Below, piece after piece: positions 24,342-32,922 of a DNA stretch of 46,828 bases. Positions within the stretch are counted from its first letter, which is position 1, and each line of letters starts with the position of its first letter. The stretch covers positions 1 to 46,828 of the forward strand of contig NZ_SMKX01000060.1 of assembly GCF_004349055.1 (NCBI RefSeq), in the 5' to 3' direction. Both the position numbers and the translations under genes were made by a program. This stretch comes from Kribbella antibiotica (lineage in GTDB: Bacteria; Actinomycetota; Actinomycetes; Propionibacteriales; Kribbellaceae). The notes beneath the pieces were generated by a model. The model was not told the origin of the DNA, searched no databases, and saw only the letters and a list, made by a program, of their open reading frames with translations.

Positions 24342-27300
24342 GACCAGAAGAACGCGATGCCTTGGCCGCCGTGCAGTTCAACTGGGCGGTGACGCCGGAC
24401 GACATCTGGAGTCCGGTCGAGCACCACGTCGACGAGCTGCATCAGGGCGTCGTCCGAACGGTGCTTGCTGCCTTCTCGATGGCAAGACAGAGCCGGGGTC
24501 CGAGCCCGCTGGGCGTTGCTCTGGAAGGAGAGAAGGGCGTCGGGAAGACACACTTGCTCGGCTGGCTACGCCAGCAGGTGCAGGACACCGGCGGGTACTT
24601 CTTCCTGATCAAGCTGGTCAGCGGCGGCGTATTCTGGCCGAGTGCCGTCCGCGGAGTGATGGACGGACTCCGGGCGTCCGATGCAAACCAGCTCAGCACA
24701 CTCCTCGCTCGCCTTGCCGAGCGTGCCGGGCTCGACGACGAAGCGCGGACCCGGCTGGCCGGGCGCGGCGCCGTACGGCGTGAGGACGTGGACAGCTTCC
24801 TGGCTGGGCTGCGGGCCACCGATGCGGAGATCGTGCTGGACTGCGCGAACACGATCCGTGCGCTGATCCTGAGCCGAAGCCCGGACGCGGCCGTTCAGGA
24901 CATCGGGTACAGCTACTTCGAGCTCGACGGATCGGTGGAGGACGCCGATCGGGCAACATGGGGATTCCGGCGTGGCGAGCGCGCTCCGCAGCAGATCCTC
25001 GGAGATCTCTCGCGGCTGATCGCGTTGACCGGCCCCAGTGTCATCGCTGTCGATCAGCTGGACAGCCTGCTGGCCCAGATCTCGAGCGCGCGTTCCGATT
25101 CCGAAGCGACGGGTGCGGTCACTCGCGAGGTCAACGAGATTGCTGACGGTTTGATGGAGCTCCGCGAAGTGACACATCGGGCGGTCACTGTCGTCGCGTG
25201 TCTGCCGGCTACCTGGAAGTTGATCGACTCGCTGGCCGTCGGGGCTGCCGCCGACCGTTTCCGGACCGCGACGATGCAGTCGGCCATGCCTTCTGCCGCG
25301 GTCGTGGAGAAGCTTGTCAGCGGCCGGCTGGGCGCGCTGTACAGCGCGGCAGGATTCCCTCCGCCCTATCCGACCTGGCCCATCCTCCAGTCGGCGCTCG
25401 CCGATCTCCGCGTCCTCAACTACACGCCGCGCCGGGTGCTGCAACGCGTCGACGCCCACGTCAGACGATGCCTGGAGACCGATGAACTGATCGAGCTGGC
25501 CGACCTTGTGGACGACGTACCGCAGTCTTCCCCGGCAGGTCGGCACGCGGCGCCGCCGGGATTGAACCGGTTGGACGAAAGGTTCGCTCAGCTGCGGGCG
25601 GAGGCCGATGTGGACGCGGCTGTCGATCCCGCAACGGAGGACACGGCCATGCCTAAGCTGCTGGCCGCTGCCCTCAGCTGTTACATCTCCGAGCTGGGCG
25701 ATAGCGGGCAAGCGTTCGAGCTCGATCCGCCTCCGGGGAGCAAGCCCGCTCTGCATGCGCGCCTGCGCCGTACGCTCGATGAACGCACCGATGACGAGAT
25801 GGCGTGGAGTTTCCGCGGGATCGCCAGCCCCAATGCGCGGGCCGCGCTGACCCGGTTGCGTGCGGCCAGAACCGAGGCAGGCCTGAGCGCTGCGTCGGAC
25901 AAACGGCGCCTGGTAGTGGTCCGGAACACCGGGTGGTCAGGCGGTCCGAAGACCACTGAAGAGCTCTCCGAACTCGAGGCAGCCGGCGGAATGTCGCTGG
26001 TGATCACGGAAGATGACCTGCGCACCTTCGCTGCGCTCGACGTACTGCGCCGCAGGCCGGATCCTGGCTTGTTGGGGTGGCTGAGCACCCGTCGGCCGGT
26101 CGGTGAATCGGAGCTGTTCCGGCAGGTTTTCGCGGACCATGTGACGGAGCATCCAGCACCGATCAGCGCGGATCCGGAGACCGGTCGGCAGCCTGCGCCG
26201 GAAGCCGGGGAACCGATGGTTGTGCTGGGAATGCCACTCGGCGGCGGACAGCCTTTCGCTGTTCCGCTGCAGACGCTGCGCAAGCACACCGTCGCGTTCG
26301 CCGGCTCAGGATCGGGCAAGACCGTGATGCTTCGGCGTCTGATCGAGGAGTGTGCCCTGCACGGCGTTTCCTCGATCGTGCTCGATCCCAACAATGACCT
26401 GGCGCGACTCGGCGATGCGTGGCCGGCGGCTCCCGACGGCTGGCTGGCCGGTGATGCTGCCAAGGCGCGCGAGTACCTGAAGCAGACCGAGGTGGTGGTG
26501 TGGACGCCTCGCCGGGAGAAGGGCCGCCCGCTCTCGTTCCAGCCGCTTCCGGATTTCAGCGGCGCACTCGACGATCCGGACGAGTTCAACGATGCGCTCG
26601 ATGCGGCGGTCGCGGGTCTGCTGCCCCGGGCGCATCTGACCGGGAGACGCGCACGGAACGGTGAGGCTGTGCTACGGCAGGGGCTGAATCGGTTCGCTCG
26701 TGACGGTGGCAGCGATGTGCGTCAGTTCATTGCATTCCTGGCGGACCTGCCGCATGGTGTCAGCTCGATCCGATCAGCCGAAAGACTGGCTGGGGAGATT
26801 GCCGACTCGCTGAACGCCGGTATGGTCAACGATCCGCTGTTCGGTGGGGATGGCGAGGCGCTCGATCCGGGCGTTCTGCTCACGCCGTCGACCGGCTACC
26901 GGGCGCGGGTCTCGGTGATCAGCTTCGTCGGCCTCCAGACCGACGAGCAGCGCCAGAGCTTCGTGAATCAGTTGCAGATGGCCCTCTTCGCTTGGATCAA
27001 ACGCAACCCGGCAGGGGATCGGCCCCTCGGCGGCCTGCTGGTGATGGACGAGGCCCAGAACTTCGCGTCGTCCGGCGCGGCGACGGCGTGTACCGAGAGC
27101 ACCCTCGCCCTCGCAACCCAGGCAAGGAAGTACGGCCTGGGTCTGGTCTTCGCGACGCAAGCGCCCAAGGCGTTGCACAACCGCATTCCGGGTAATGCCA
27201 CCACGCAGATCTATGGCCTCCTCAATGTCACCGTGCAGATCAATGCTGCCAAAGAGCTGGCGAAGGCCAAGGGCGGCACGGTCGACCAGATCGCCAGGCT

Positions 27301-27454
27301 CACAGCAGGCGAGTTCTATGCGGCCACAGAAGGGACAGCCTTCGCTCGGATCCGGGTGCCGATGTGCTTGAGTCATCATCCGGCCAGCCCGCTGACAGTC
27401 GACGAGGTCATCGCCAGAGCGCGGCCGGGCGGCACTACGTCGTACGGCGGGTGA
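24338..27454 (+). CDS. AAA-HerA fusion NTPase, 1038 aa
   Basis: Two P-loop modules lie in one chain. N-terminal: Walker A GEKGVGKTH (about 63-71), Walker B VIAVDQLDSLL (about 234-244), with a sensor-like TVVACLPATWKL; this looks like an AAA/STAND-type NTPase of about 400 residues. C-terminal: Walker A FAGSGSGKTVM (about 653-663), LDPNNDLARLG, Walker B LLVMDEAQNF (about 900-909), then GLGLVFATQAP, as in HerA/FtsK DNA translocases. A basic, variable linker joins them. The start overlaps the previous stop as ATGA (24338). Being last in a cassette with a DUF4365 nuclease-like protein, it is probably the motor of a nuclease complex. The end overlaps the convergent YhhN gene by 20 bases. Confidence 0.85.
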   Translation: MRPEERDALAAVQFNWAVTPDDIWSPVEHHVDELHQGVVRTVLAAFSMARQSRGPSPLGVALEGEKGVGKTHLLGWLRQQVQDTGGYFFLIKLVSGGVFWPSAVRGVMDGLRASDANQLSTLLARLAERAGLDDEARTRLAGRGAVRREDVDSFLAGLRATDAEIVLDCANTIRALILSRSPDAAVQDIGYSYFELDGSVEDADRATWGFRRGERAPQQILGDLSRLIALTGPSVIAVDQLDSLLAQISSARSDSEATGAVTREVNEIADGLMELREVTHRAVTVVACLPATWKLIDSLAVGAAADRFRTATMQSAMPSAAVVEKLVSGRLGALYSAAGFPPPYPTWPILQSALADLRVLNYTPRRVLQRVDAHVRRCLETDELIELADLVDDVPQSSPAGRHAAPPGLNRLDERFAQLRAEADVDAAVDPATEDTAMPKLLAAALSCYISELGDSGQAFELDPPPGSKPALHARLRRTLDERTDDEMAWSFRGIASPNARAALTRLRAARTEAGLSAASDKRRLVVVRNTGWSGGPKTTEELSELEAAGGMSLVITEDDLRTFAALDVLRRRPDPGLLGWLSTRRPVGESELFRQVFADHVTEHPAPISADPETGRQPAPEAGEPMVVLGMPLGGGQPFAVPLQTLRKHTVAFAGSGSGKTVMLRRLIEECALHGVSSIVLDPNNDLARLGDAWPAAPDGWLAGDAAKAREYLKQTEVVVWTPRREKGRPLSFQPLPDFSGALDDPDEFNDALDAAVAGLLPRAHLTGRRARNGEAVLRQGLNRFARDGGSDVRQFIAFLADLPHGVSSIRSAERLAGEIADSLNAGMVNDPLFGGDGEALDPGVLLTPSTGYRARVSVISFVGLQTDEQRQSFVNQLQMALFAWIKRNPAGDRPLGGLLVMDEAQNFASSGAATACTESTLALATQARKYGLGLVFATQAPKALHNRIPGNATTQIYGLLNVTVQINAAKELAKAKGGTVDQIARLTAGEFYAATEGTAFARIRVPMCLSHHPASPLTVDEVIARARPGGTTSYGG

Positions 27455-28085
27455 CGAGGTCGAGAGCGTGCAGGCGACTCGCATGTGTTGGCGACGTAGT
27501 CAGGAAGTACTGGCCGGCGGCGTACGTCGACATGGTCAGGGCGCTGCGGCCGGGGAAGTCGCGGCCGGACATTCGGAGGGCGATCAACCCGTCCGAGATC
27601 AAGAACAGCAGGCCGCCGAGGCCTGAGCGGGGGCTGTGCCAGCGGGAGACGACGGCTGTTGCGGTGAGCAACAATGCGTAGGCGGCGACTGGGATTTTCT
27701 GGTTGCCGAGGCCGGGGGAGAGGGCGGCGATGAGCGCTGCCCAGAGGGCGCCGTACGCGGCGAGGACGCGCCAGTCGCGGGTGGCGGGTTTGTTGAGGAA
27801 GAACGCGAGGTAGCAGGCGTGGGCTGCGGCGAAGGCGGCCATGCCAGCTAGTTCGAAGCGTGTTTCGAGCAGGAGGTCGCCTGCGGCTGAGGCGAGCAGG
27901 GCTGCTTGCAGCAAGGGGTGCGCCTGTTGGGTGCGGGTCCATGAAAGCAGGAGCGGCATCAGGGAGACCTTGCTGGTCTGTCTGAGGATCTTGACGTCGA
28001 AGGCGACGGCGGCGACCTGCACCACCGTCGCGCTCCAGAACGCCGTCAACCGCTGTCGGTCGCTCGCGAGGCGCCTCAGGTTCAT
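27435..28085 (-). CDS. YhhN family (lysoplasmalogenase/TMEM86-like) membrane protein, 216 aa
   Basis: The sequence has about eight hydrophobic spans (MPLLLSW, ALLASAAGDLLLET, AAHACYLAFFL, VLAAYGALWAALIAAL and others), with the family pattern GDLLLE in the second helix pair and ISDGLIAL near the end. YhhN/TMEM86 proteins hydrolyse the vinyl-ether bond of lysoplasmalogens or act on related lipids in the membrane. The ATG at 28085 gives MNLRRLAS. The gene overlaps the 3' end of the HerA-fusion gene by 20 bases on the opposite strand and is otherwise isolated. Confidence 0.85.
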   Translation of the reverse strand: MNLRRLASDRQRLTAFWSATVVQVAAVAFDVKILRQTSKVSLMPLLLSWTRTQQAHPLLQAALLASAAGDLLLETRFELAGMAAFAAAHACYLAFFLNKPATRDWRVLAAYGALWAALIAALSPGLGNQKIPVAAYALLLTATAVVSRWHSPRSGLGGLLFLISDGLIALRMSGRDFPGRSALTMSTYAAGQYFLTTSPTHASRLHALDLVTRRTT

Positions 28086-28138
28086 GGCGCCGAGTCTGCC
28101 GCACGAACCGGCATCGAACCGCGTTGTTTACGACAAGT

Positions 28139-28600
28139 TCAGCAAGGTTTGATGGCGCTGTAGTTCAGGCCGTTCCAGGTGAACTGCCCGTGCCACGCGC
28201 CGGGGGTGTAGAAGGGATCGCTGCCCTGGTCCGAGTAGAGGACGGCGACGGTGTGGCCGGTCTGGTTGTTCACGTAGGACCAGAAGTCGTCGTAGTAGGT
28301 GTATGCGCGGCAGTTGTAGAAATCGGTCCGGTTACCGACGTAGCCCGAGCCGGTGTAGACGCAGAAATTGCCGTAGGCACAGGTCGATGGGTCACCCCAT
28401 TTCGAGGGGTCCTGGATCGTGGTGACAGCGCCACCGTCCGCCCAGCGGACCTGGTTCGGGGAGATCTGCTCACCGCCGTGCTTGGCCAGTACGGCGTCCA
28501 CGGCGCGCTGCACGGCCACATCGGGGCCGACGGCAACGGCTTGGGAGGAGAGCGGCAGGACAGCGAGTGCGGCTGCTGCCAGGATGCGAGAAATGAACAT
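28139..28600 (-). CDS. Secreted peptidase-inhibitor I36-type protein, 153 aa
   Basis: A signal peptide (MFISRILAAAALAVLPLSSQAVA, cleaved near residue 23) is followed by a short helical pro-part and the mature domain CAYGNFCVYTGSGYVGNRTDFYNC, which resembles the I36 (SMI-like) family with its paired cysteines and aromatic residues. These proteins are exported by actinomycetes and may inhibit metalloproteases. Whether this one inhibits a protease is not shown. The C-terminus ends in a Cys. The gene stands alone. Confidence 0.8.
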   Translation of the reverse strand: MFISRILAAAALAVLPLSSQAVAVGPDVAVQRAVDAVLAKHGGEQISPNQVRWADGGAVTTIQDPSKWGDPSTCAYGNFCVYTGSGYVGNRTDFYNCRAYTYYDDFWSYVNNQTGHTVAVLYSDQGSDPFYTPGAWHGQFTWNGLNYSAIKPC

Positions 28601-28667
28601 TGCTGACCTTTCGGATCGTGGGCGGATCTTCAGGACACCCGCACCCTAACCTCCGAAAGGTCCATGC

Positions 28668-29522
28668 CTAGGGCAACAAGTTGAGCGTCTCGCGGAGGGC
28701 TCGCAGCCGGCTCATCAGGAGCTTCGGCGGGGTCGGTGTGGTCACGACGGAGAGCGTCAGCCGATAGCGGAACGGTGCCGCGACCAGCTGCTCGCCGGGG
28801 CGGAGTTCGGTGGCTAGGGCGCTGCGGGGGACCAGGGCCAGGTGAGAGCGGCGGCGCGCCATGGCGACCGTCGTACCGAGGGTGACGCCTCGGCGGGCGG
28901 CGGCGCCTAGGGCGACGAGGCGGGTTTGGATCTCTTCACTGCCTCGGTCGTACGTCGAGAAGGCGACGAGCCGGTCCTTGAGGGGTTGCTTGCCGGTCGC
29001 GGGGAGCGGTACGTCGGCGGGGACGAAGAGGACGAGGTCGTCGCGGCCGACGCGGCGGGCGATGGTGCCGCGGGGCAGGGTCATCTGTTCGGCGATGGCG
29101 ACGAAGGCCGCGTCCAGGGTGCCCTCGGCGACACGTTCGACCAGGAACTGGCCGTGGTCGACGACCTGGTCGACGTCGAGGTCGGCGTCCAGGACGGGGA
29201 AGAGGATCGGCGCCATGCTGGCGAAGGTGCCGATGACGAGCCGGCGGCCGGTCGCGGCGGCGCGGGTGGCGTCGTACACCTCCTCGAGGTGGCTGAGGAT
29301 GTGGTCGGCGCGGCGGGCGAGCTCCGCGCCGGCTGGTGTGGGGCGGGCGCCTCGGGTGTCGCGCTCGAAGAGTTTGGCGCCACAGAGGCGCTCTAGCCGG
29401 GCCAGGCGTTGGGACGCGGACGGCTGCGAGATGCGGAGCTCGCGGGCCGCCGTACCGACTGCGCCGGTGCGTGCGATGGCCTGGACCAGTCGCAGATCCT
29501 CGACCGCTGGTAATGAGGTCAT
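28668..29522 (-). CDS. LysR-family regulator, 284 aa
   Basis: Residues 4-63 form the LysR winged helix (LRLVQAIARTGAVGTAARELRISQPSASQRLARLE, then LFERDTRGARPTPAG). Residues ~91-284 are a periplasmic-binding-protein-like ligand domain. It diverges from an MFS transporter, the usual regulator/target layout, so the transporter is the probable target. An inverted repeat CATAGG-N5-CCTATG (29520-29536) overlaps its start codon and is a candidate binding site. Confidence 0.92.
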   Translation of the reverse strand: MTSLPAVEDLRLVQAIARTGAVGTAARELRISQPSASQRLARLERLCGAKLFERDTRGARPTPAGAELARRADHILSHLEEVYDATRAAATGRRLVIGTFASMAPILFPVLDADLDVDQVVDHGQFLVERVAEGTLDAAFVAIAEQMTLPRGTIARRVGRDDLVLFVPADVPLPATGKQPLKDRLVAFSTYDRGSEEIQTRLVALGAAARRGVTLGTTVAMARRRSHLALVPRSALATELRPGEQLVAAPFRYRLTLSVVTTPTPPKLLMSRLRALRETLNLLP

Positions 29523-29536
29523 AGGGGCAGCCTATG
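29520..29536. promoter_or_regulatory. LysR operator candidate
   Basis: CATAGG-ggcag-CCTATG, a perfect 6-bp inverted repeat with a 5-base spacer, at the LysR start codon and 60 bases from the MFS start. It is consistent with an autoregulatory LysR site. Confidence 0.4.
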
Positions 29537-29595
29537 GCAGCCACCGAGTGCCTGCTGGCTACCTGGAACGGTCGGGAGCTCAAAGAATCAAGGGT

Positions 29596-30795
29596 ATGAG
29601 AGCTCGCGGCGAGGCGATGGTGTTGTTGCTGGGCGGGGGAGTCGCCGATCTGGCGTACCGGTTCACGCAGGTGGCATTGCCGTTGGTGATCCTGCATGAG
29701 ACGGGGTCGGTGGCGGCGACTGGTTTGGTGGGTGGAGCGGCTGGTATCCCGGTGTTGTTGTCGCCTTGGTGGGCTCGGCGGGCACGGCAGTGGGTGGACT
29801 CGGGACCGCGGTTGGCGATGGTCGCGGGGGTGTCGGCGATCGCATTGGCGATAGTTCCGGCAGCGGCGGCCTTCGGGTTGCTGTCGCCGTGGCTGCTGGT
29901 GGTGAGCGGGTTGTTCCTGGGGTGTGGCGATGCGTTGGGGTCGCCGGGACGGACGGCGTTGCTCGCCGATATCGGTGATCGATGGGGCGCTGGGATGGCG
30001 GTGACGCTGCTGACGTGGCAGGACGGCGTACGGCGGGTGGGCATGGTCGTTGGACCGGTACTGGGGGCGCTGGCGGTGGCCGCCGGGGTCACGAGCGGTC
30101 TGCTGTGGATCGAGGCCGGCGCGGTGCTCGCTGCCGGATTGGCGGGCCTCGGCATTCGCGGCGAGGGTCGCGGCCCCGGTGGCGAGGCGCCGTCGATCCG
30201 CGCGGGGTTGGTGGGGAGGCGCGAGGTTGGGCTCGGCTGGGTGATTCGGGGGACAGGCTGCGTGACGTGGTTCGCGTTCACGCTCGGGTTGTCCGTGGTG
30301 GGGGCCGAGCGGGGAGAGCCCGGGGTCTATCTGGCCGCCGGGATGAGTGGGTACGGCGTGGGAGCCGTCGCAGGCACAGTGGTCGCGCTCCGGGTTGTAC
30401 GGCGGGTCGCGGCGATGCCCTTGGCGAGTGGCGCCTGGGCGGTCGTGGGGCTGTGCTGGGCCGGGATGGGCGTGTGGACGAGCCCGGCCAGTGTCGCCGT
30501 ACTGGCCGGGCTGGCGGGCGTCGCGGTCGTGTGGGGGATCGCCGCCATCTCGGCGATCATCACGCGGTCCTCGGACGGAGCCGACCGGCGAGCGCTCTTG
30601 AGCGGACAGTCGGTGGTTGTGAACGCGAGCAGCTCGGCCGGCCTGCTCATCGGCGGTTCGGTGATTGCGGCCGTCGGCGCCGAGGCCACCCTGATCGGCG
30701 CGGGCCTCCTCACAACCCTGGTCGCAGGCCTGGTCGGCTGGTCCGCCGCCGGCCGGATGGCGTGCATAAGAACTGGTAGTAGTGGGGTGAGGTGA
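29596..30795 (+). CDS. MFS transporter, 399 aa
   Basis: About 12 hydrophobic spans run from MVLLLGGGVADLAYRFTQVALPLVIL to LIGAGLLTTLVAGLVGWSAAG. The loop between spans 2 and 3 has PWWARRARQW, a degenerate MFS motif-A position. Such proteins usually export drugs or metabolites by proton exchange. The ATG at 29596 is 73 bases from the divergent LysR start; AAGGG lies only one base before it, so the start could also be the ATG at 29617. Regulation by the LysR protein is likely. Confidence 0.85.
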   Translation: MRARGEAMVLLLGGGVADLAYRFTQVALPLVILHETGSVAATGLVGGAAGIPVLLSPWWARRARQWVDSGPRLAMVAGVSAIALAIVPAAAAFGLLSPWLLVVSGLFLGCGDALGSPGRTALLADIGDRWGAGMAVTLLTWQDGVRRVGMVVGPVLGALAVAAGVTSGLLWIEAGAVLAAGLAGLGIRGEGRGPGGEAPSIRAGLVGRREVGLGWVIRGTGCVTWFAFTLGLSVVGAERGEPGVYLAAGMSGYGVGAVAGTVVALRVVRRVAAMPLASGAWAVVGLCWAGMGVWTSPASVAVLAGLAGVAVVWGIAAISAIITRSSDGADRRALLSGQSVVVNASSSAGLLIGGSVIAAVGAEATLIGAGLLTTLVAGLVGWSAAGRMACIRTGSSGVR

Positions 30796-30865
30796 GGCGG
30801 CGTACGCGGGGAAGGCCGGTGCTTGGGGCGTTGCGGCCGACTAGTCACAGTTCTTCTGCACGCGG

Positions 30866-31912
30866 TTAGGCCAGGTCGATGCCGAAGCCGGGGCGGTCGG
30901 CGAGGGTGAGGACGCCGTCGGCGAGGGTGTAGCCGTCGTCGACCGTGCCGAGAGTGTTGGCGGGGACGCCTTCGATGATGTCGACGTTGCCCAGGCCGGC
31001 GGCCAGATGGGCGGCGTACAGGGTCTTCAGGGGCAGGCCCCAGGCGTGTGGGGAGGCTTTCGCGGCAAGGGAGGGCATGGTGTGGCGCCAGGCGGTGAGG
31101 CCGTGGGAGACGACGTCCATGAGCGCTACGTCGATGAGGCCTTCGCGGGCCAGGGACAGGATGTGGTCGACGTTGGGGGAGTATTCGCCGTCGGCGATGA
31201 GAGGGCGACTGGGCCAGCGCGACAGGTGCTCGCGGAGGAAGACCAGGTCCTCGTGGCGTTCGGCGAACATTTCTTCGAGCCAGTAGAGGTCACAGTCGGC
31301 GACGGCGTCGAGGTAGTGGATCAGGGTGTTGAGCGAGTATCCGTCGTTCGCGTCGACCATGATCGTGGCGTCCGGGTAGAGGTCGCGGGTCAGCCGGGTG
31401 ACGGCGATGTCGCGGTCGAGGCCCGCGGCGGCGGGCATCCAGCGGTAGCCGCGGCCGACCTTCAGTTTGAAGTCGCGGAAGCCGAAAGCCGAGTCCTGCT
31501 TGAGGTTCTGCTCGATGACCGGCAGTCCGTCGTCCAGGTCGTCGAAGTAGATTCCGCCGCTGTAGCACCGGACCTGCGGGGACGCAGCGGCCCCGAGCAT
31601 CACGTGCACCGGTACGTCGAGAATCCGCGCGGCGAGGTCGTGCAGCGCATAGTCGAGGAACATCGCGTCGGCCGCGATCACGCCGGCGGCCGGGTCGATC
31701 AGTGAATCCACCGAGCGGCCGATCAACACGCTGGGGTCACCAGGACCGATCGGCAGCCCCCAACCGCGCGCACCTAGCGACGTCGCCACTACGTACGCCG
31801 TCTCCAAAGCACCGCTGCCCTTGTGGTCGCGGAACGAGTTCCGGCCGACGTTGCGTAGGAAGCGTGCGCCGACCTGCACTGTGCTGATCGAGCTGACCAC
31901 GTGGTCCATCAA
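30866..31912 (-). CDS. Enolase-superfamily enzyme (mandelate racemase/muconate lactonizing type), 348 aa
   Basis: The barrel motifs are FKLKVGRG (KxK), IMVDANDGY (Asp ligand, strand 3), LYWLEEMF (Glu ligand, strand 4), LIADGEYSP (strand 5) and DVVSHGL (strand 6). This is the arrangement of the MR/MLE group, which removes a proton next to a carboxylate and uses Mg2+. The exact substrate, such as a sugar acid, is not evident. The ATG at 31912 starts MMDHVVSS. It diverges from the GNAT gene with 52 bases between starts. Confidence 0.85.
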   Translation of the reverse strand: MMDHVVSSISTVQVGARFLRNVGRNSFRDHKGSGALETAYVVATSLGARGWGLPIGPGDPSVLIGRSVDSLIDPAAGVIAADAMFLDYALHDLAARILDVPVHVMLGAAASPQVRCYSGGIYFDDLDDGLPVIEQNLKQDSAFGFRDFKLKVGRGYRWMPAAAGLDRDIAVTRLTRDLYPDATIMVDANDGYSLNTLIHYLDAVADCDLYWLEEMFAERHEDLVFLREHLSRWPSRPLIADGEYSPNVDHILSLAREGLIDVALMDVVSHGLTAWRHTMPSLAAKASPHAWGLPLKTLYAAHLAAGLGNVDIIEGVPANTLGTVDDGYTLADGVLTLADRPGFGIDLA

Positions 31913-31964
31913 GGCCTCCAGATATCCGGGTGAAGTGTCAGGACGTCGGTGTCACACTCCGAGC

Positions 31965-32705
31965 ATGTCCGAGATTGTGATCACTACACTTGCCGAGCGC
32001 CCGCATGTCGCCAGCGTCCTCGGGAACATCTGGGGTGTCTGGCCGAGGTTCATGCTGCAAGATCTGGTCGCCGCCGCGCTGATTGCGCAGGTCCGGCTGG
32101 AGTTCGCCGACCAGTGTCTGGTGGCGACTGAGGACGGCGAGCTGGTCGCGCACGGTCGGAGTATCCCGTTCGCCTTCGGGATCGAAGACCGCACCGAACT
32201 GCCGGCCCGCGGCTGGGATCAGGTCCTGCAATGGGGGATGGAGGATCTCCGCTTCGGCCGCGAGACGAATGTGTCGAGTGCGCTGGAGATCATGGTCAAG
32301 CCGACGCATCACGGCCTCGGACTGTCGCATCGGATGCTCGCGGCGATGCGCGACGCGGTGAAGGCGAAGGGCCACACCACGCTCTATGCGCCGGTCCGCC
32401 CGAACGGCAAGACCGACGCGCACCTCCCGATGACCCAGTACGCCGCTCTGACGCGCGACGACGGTCTGCCCGTCGATCCGTGGCTGCGGGTCCACGTCCG
32501 GGCCGGCGGCAAGATCGTCAAGGTGGCGCCTGCCTCGATGGTGACTGCGGCCTCGCTGGCGGAGTGGCGCGAATGGACCGGGCTGCCGTTCGACAGCACG
32601 GGCGAGGTCGTCGTACCGGGGGCGTTGGTGCCTGTCGAGGCGAGCATCGAGCACGACCGGGCTGTCTACGTCGAGCCCAATGTCTGGGTCCGGCACGACC
32701 TGTAG
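31965..32705 (+). CDS. GNAT-family acetyltransferase, 246 aa
   Basis: The core has a basic loop and helix HHGLGLSHRMLAAMRDAVKAKG, where the acetyl-CoA loop lies, after the strand ALEIMVKP, then TLYAPVRPN and an acidic end strand. The N-terminal 100 residues are a less conserved extension and the C-terminus carries VVVPGALVPVEASIEHDR. The substrate is unknown. The ATG at 31965 sits 6 bases behind CACACT; there is no ribosome binding site, so a leaderless message is possible. Confidence 0.75.
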   Translation: MSEIVITTLAERPHVASVLGNIWGVWPRFMLQDLVAAALIAQVRLEFADQCLVATEDGELVAHGRSIPFAFGIEDRTELPARGWDQVLQWGMEDLRFGRETNVSSALEIMVKPTHHGLGLSHRMLAAMRDAVKAKGHTTLYAPVRPNGKTDAHLPMTQYAALTRDDGLPVDPWLRVHVRAGGKIVKVAPASMVTAASLAEWREWTGLPFDSTGEVVVPGALVPVEASIEHDRAVYVEPNVWVRHDL

Positions 32706-32711
32706 CGAGCC

Positions 32712-32897
32712 TCAGAAGGTGCGGAGCACTTTGATGACGCGGCGGCGGAGCCAGACGCGGCGGGTGCCGTCGGGGTAGCGGCGGAGTCTGGCCAGCTCCC
32801 AGCCGCCGTACTCGGCGTGCTCGGTCAGGAGGCGGCGCACTGCGCCACGTGTCTCCGTCCGGGAAACTTCGAACTGCTGCAGCTCGTATTCGGCCAT
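32712..32897 (-). CDS. DUF5703 family protein, 61 aa
   Basis: A small basic protein: MAEYELQQFEVSRTETRGAV, then LTEHAEYGGWELARLRRYPDGTRRVWLRRRVIKV. The pattern EYG.WEL.R.R.Y.DG.RRV.LRRR is the DUF5703 family of actinobacteria. The function is unknown. The ATG at 32897 has GGAGGG six bases upstream; a GTG two codons earlier has worse spacing. Confidence 0.8.
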   Translation of the reverse strand: MAEYELQQFEVSRTETRGAVRRLLTEHAEYGGWELARLRRYPDGTRRVWLRRRVIKVLRTF

Positions 32898-32922
32898 CCG
32901 CACCCTCCAGCTAAACGGTCGT

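Noticed and set aside
28861..29595. Extension of the MFS gene upstream
   Set aside because: This part overlaps the divergent LysR gene antisense and has no membrane spans; the true start is near 29596.
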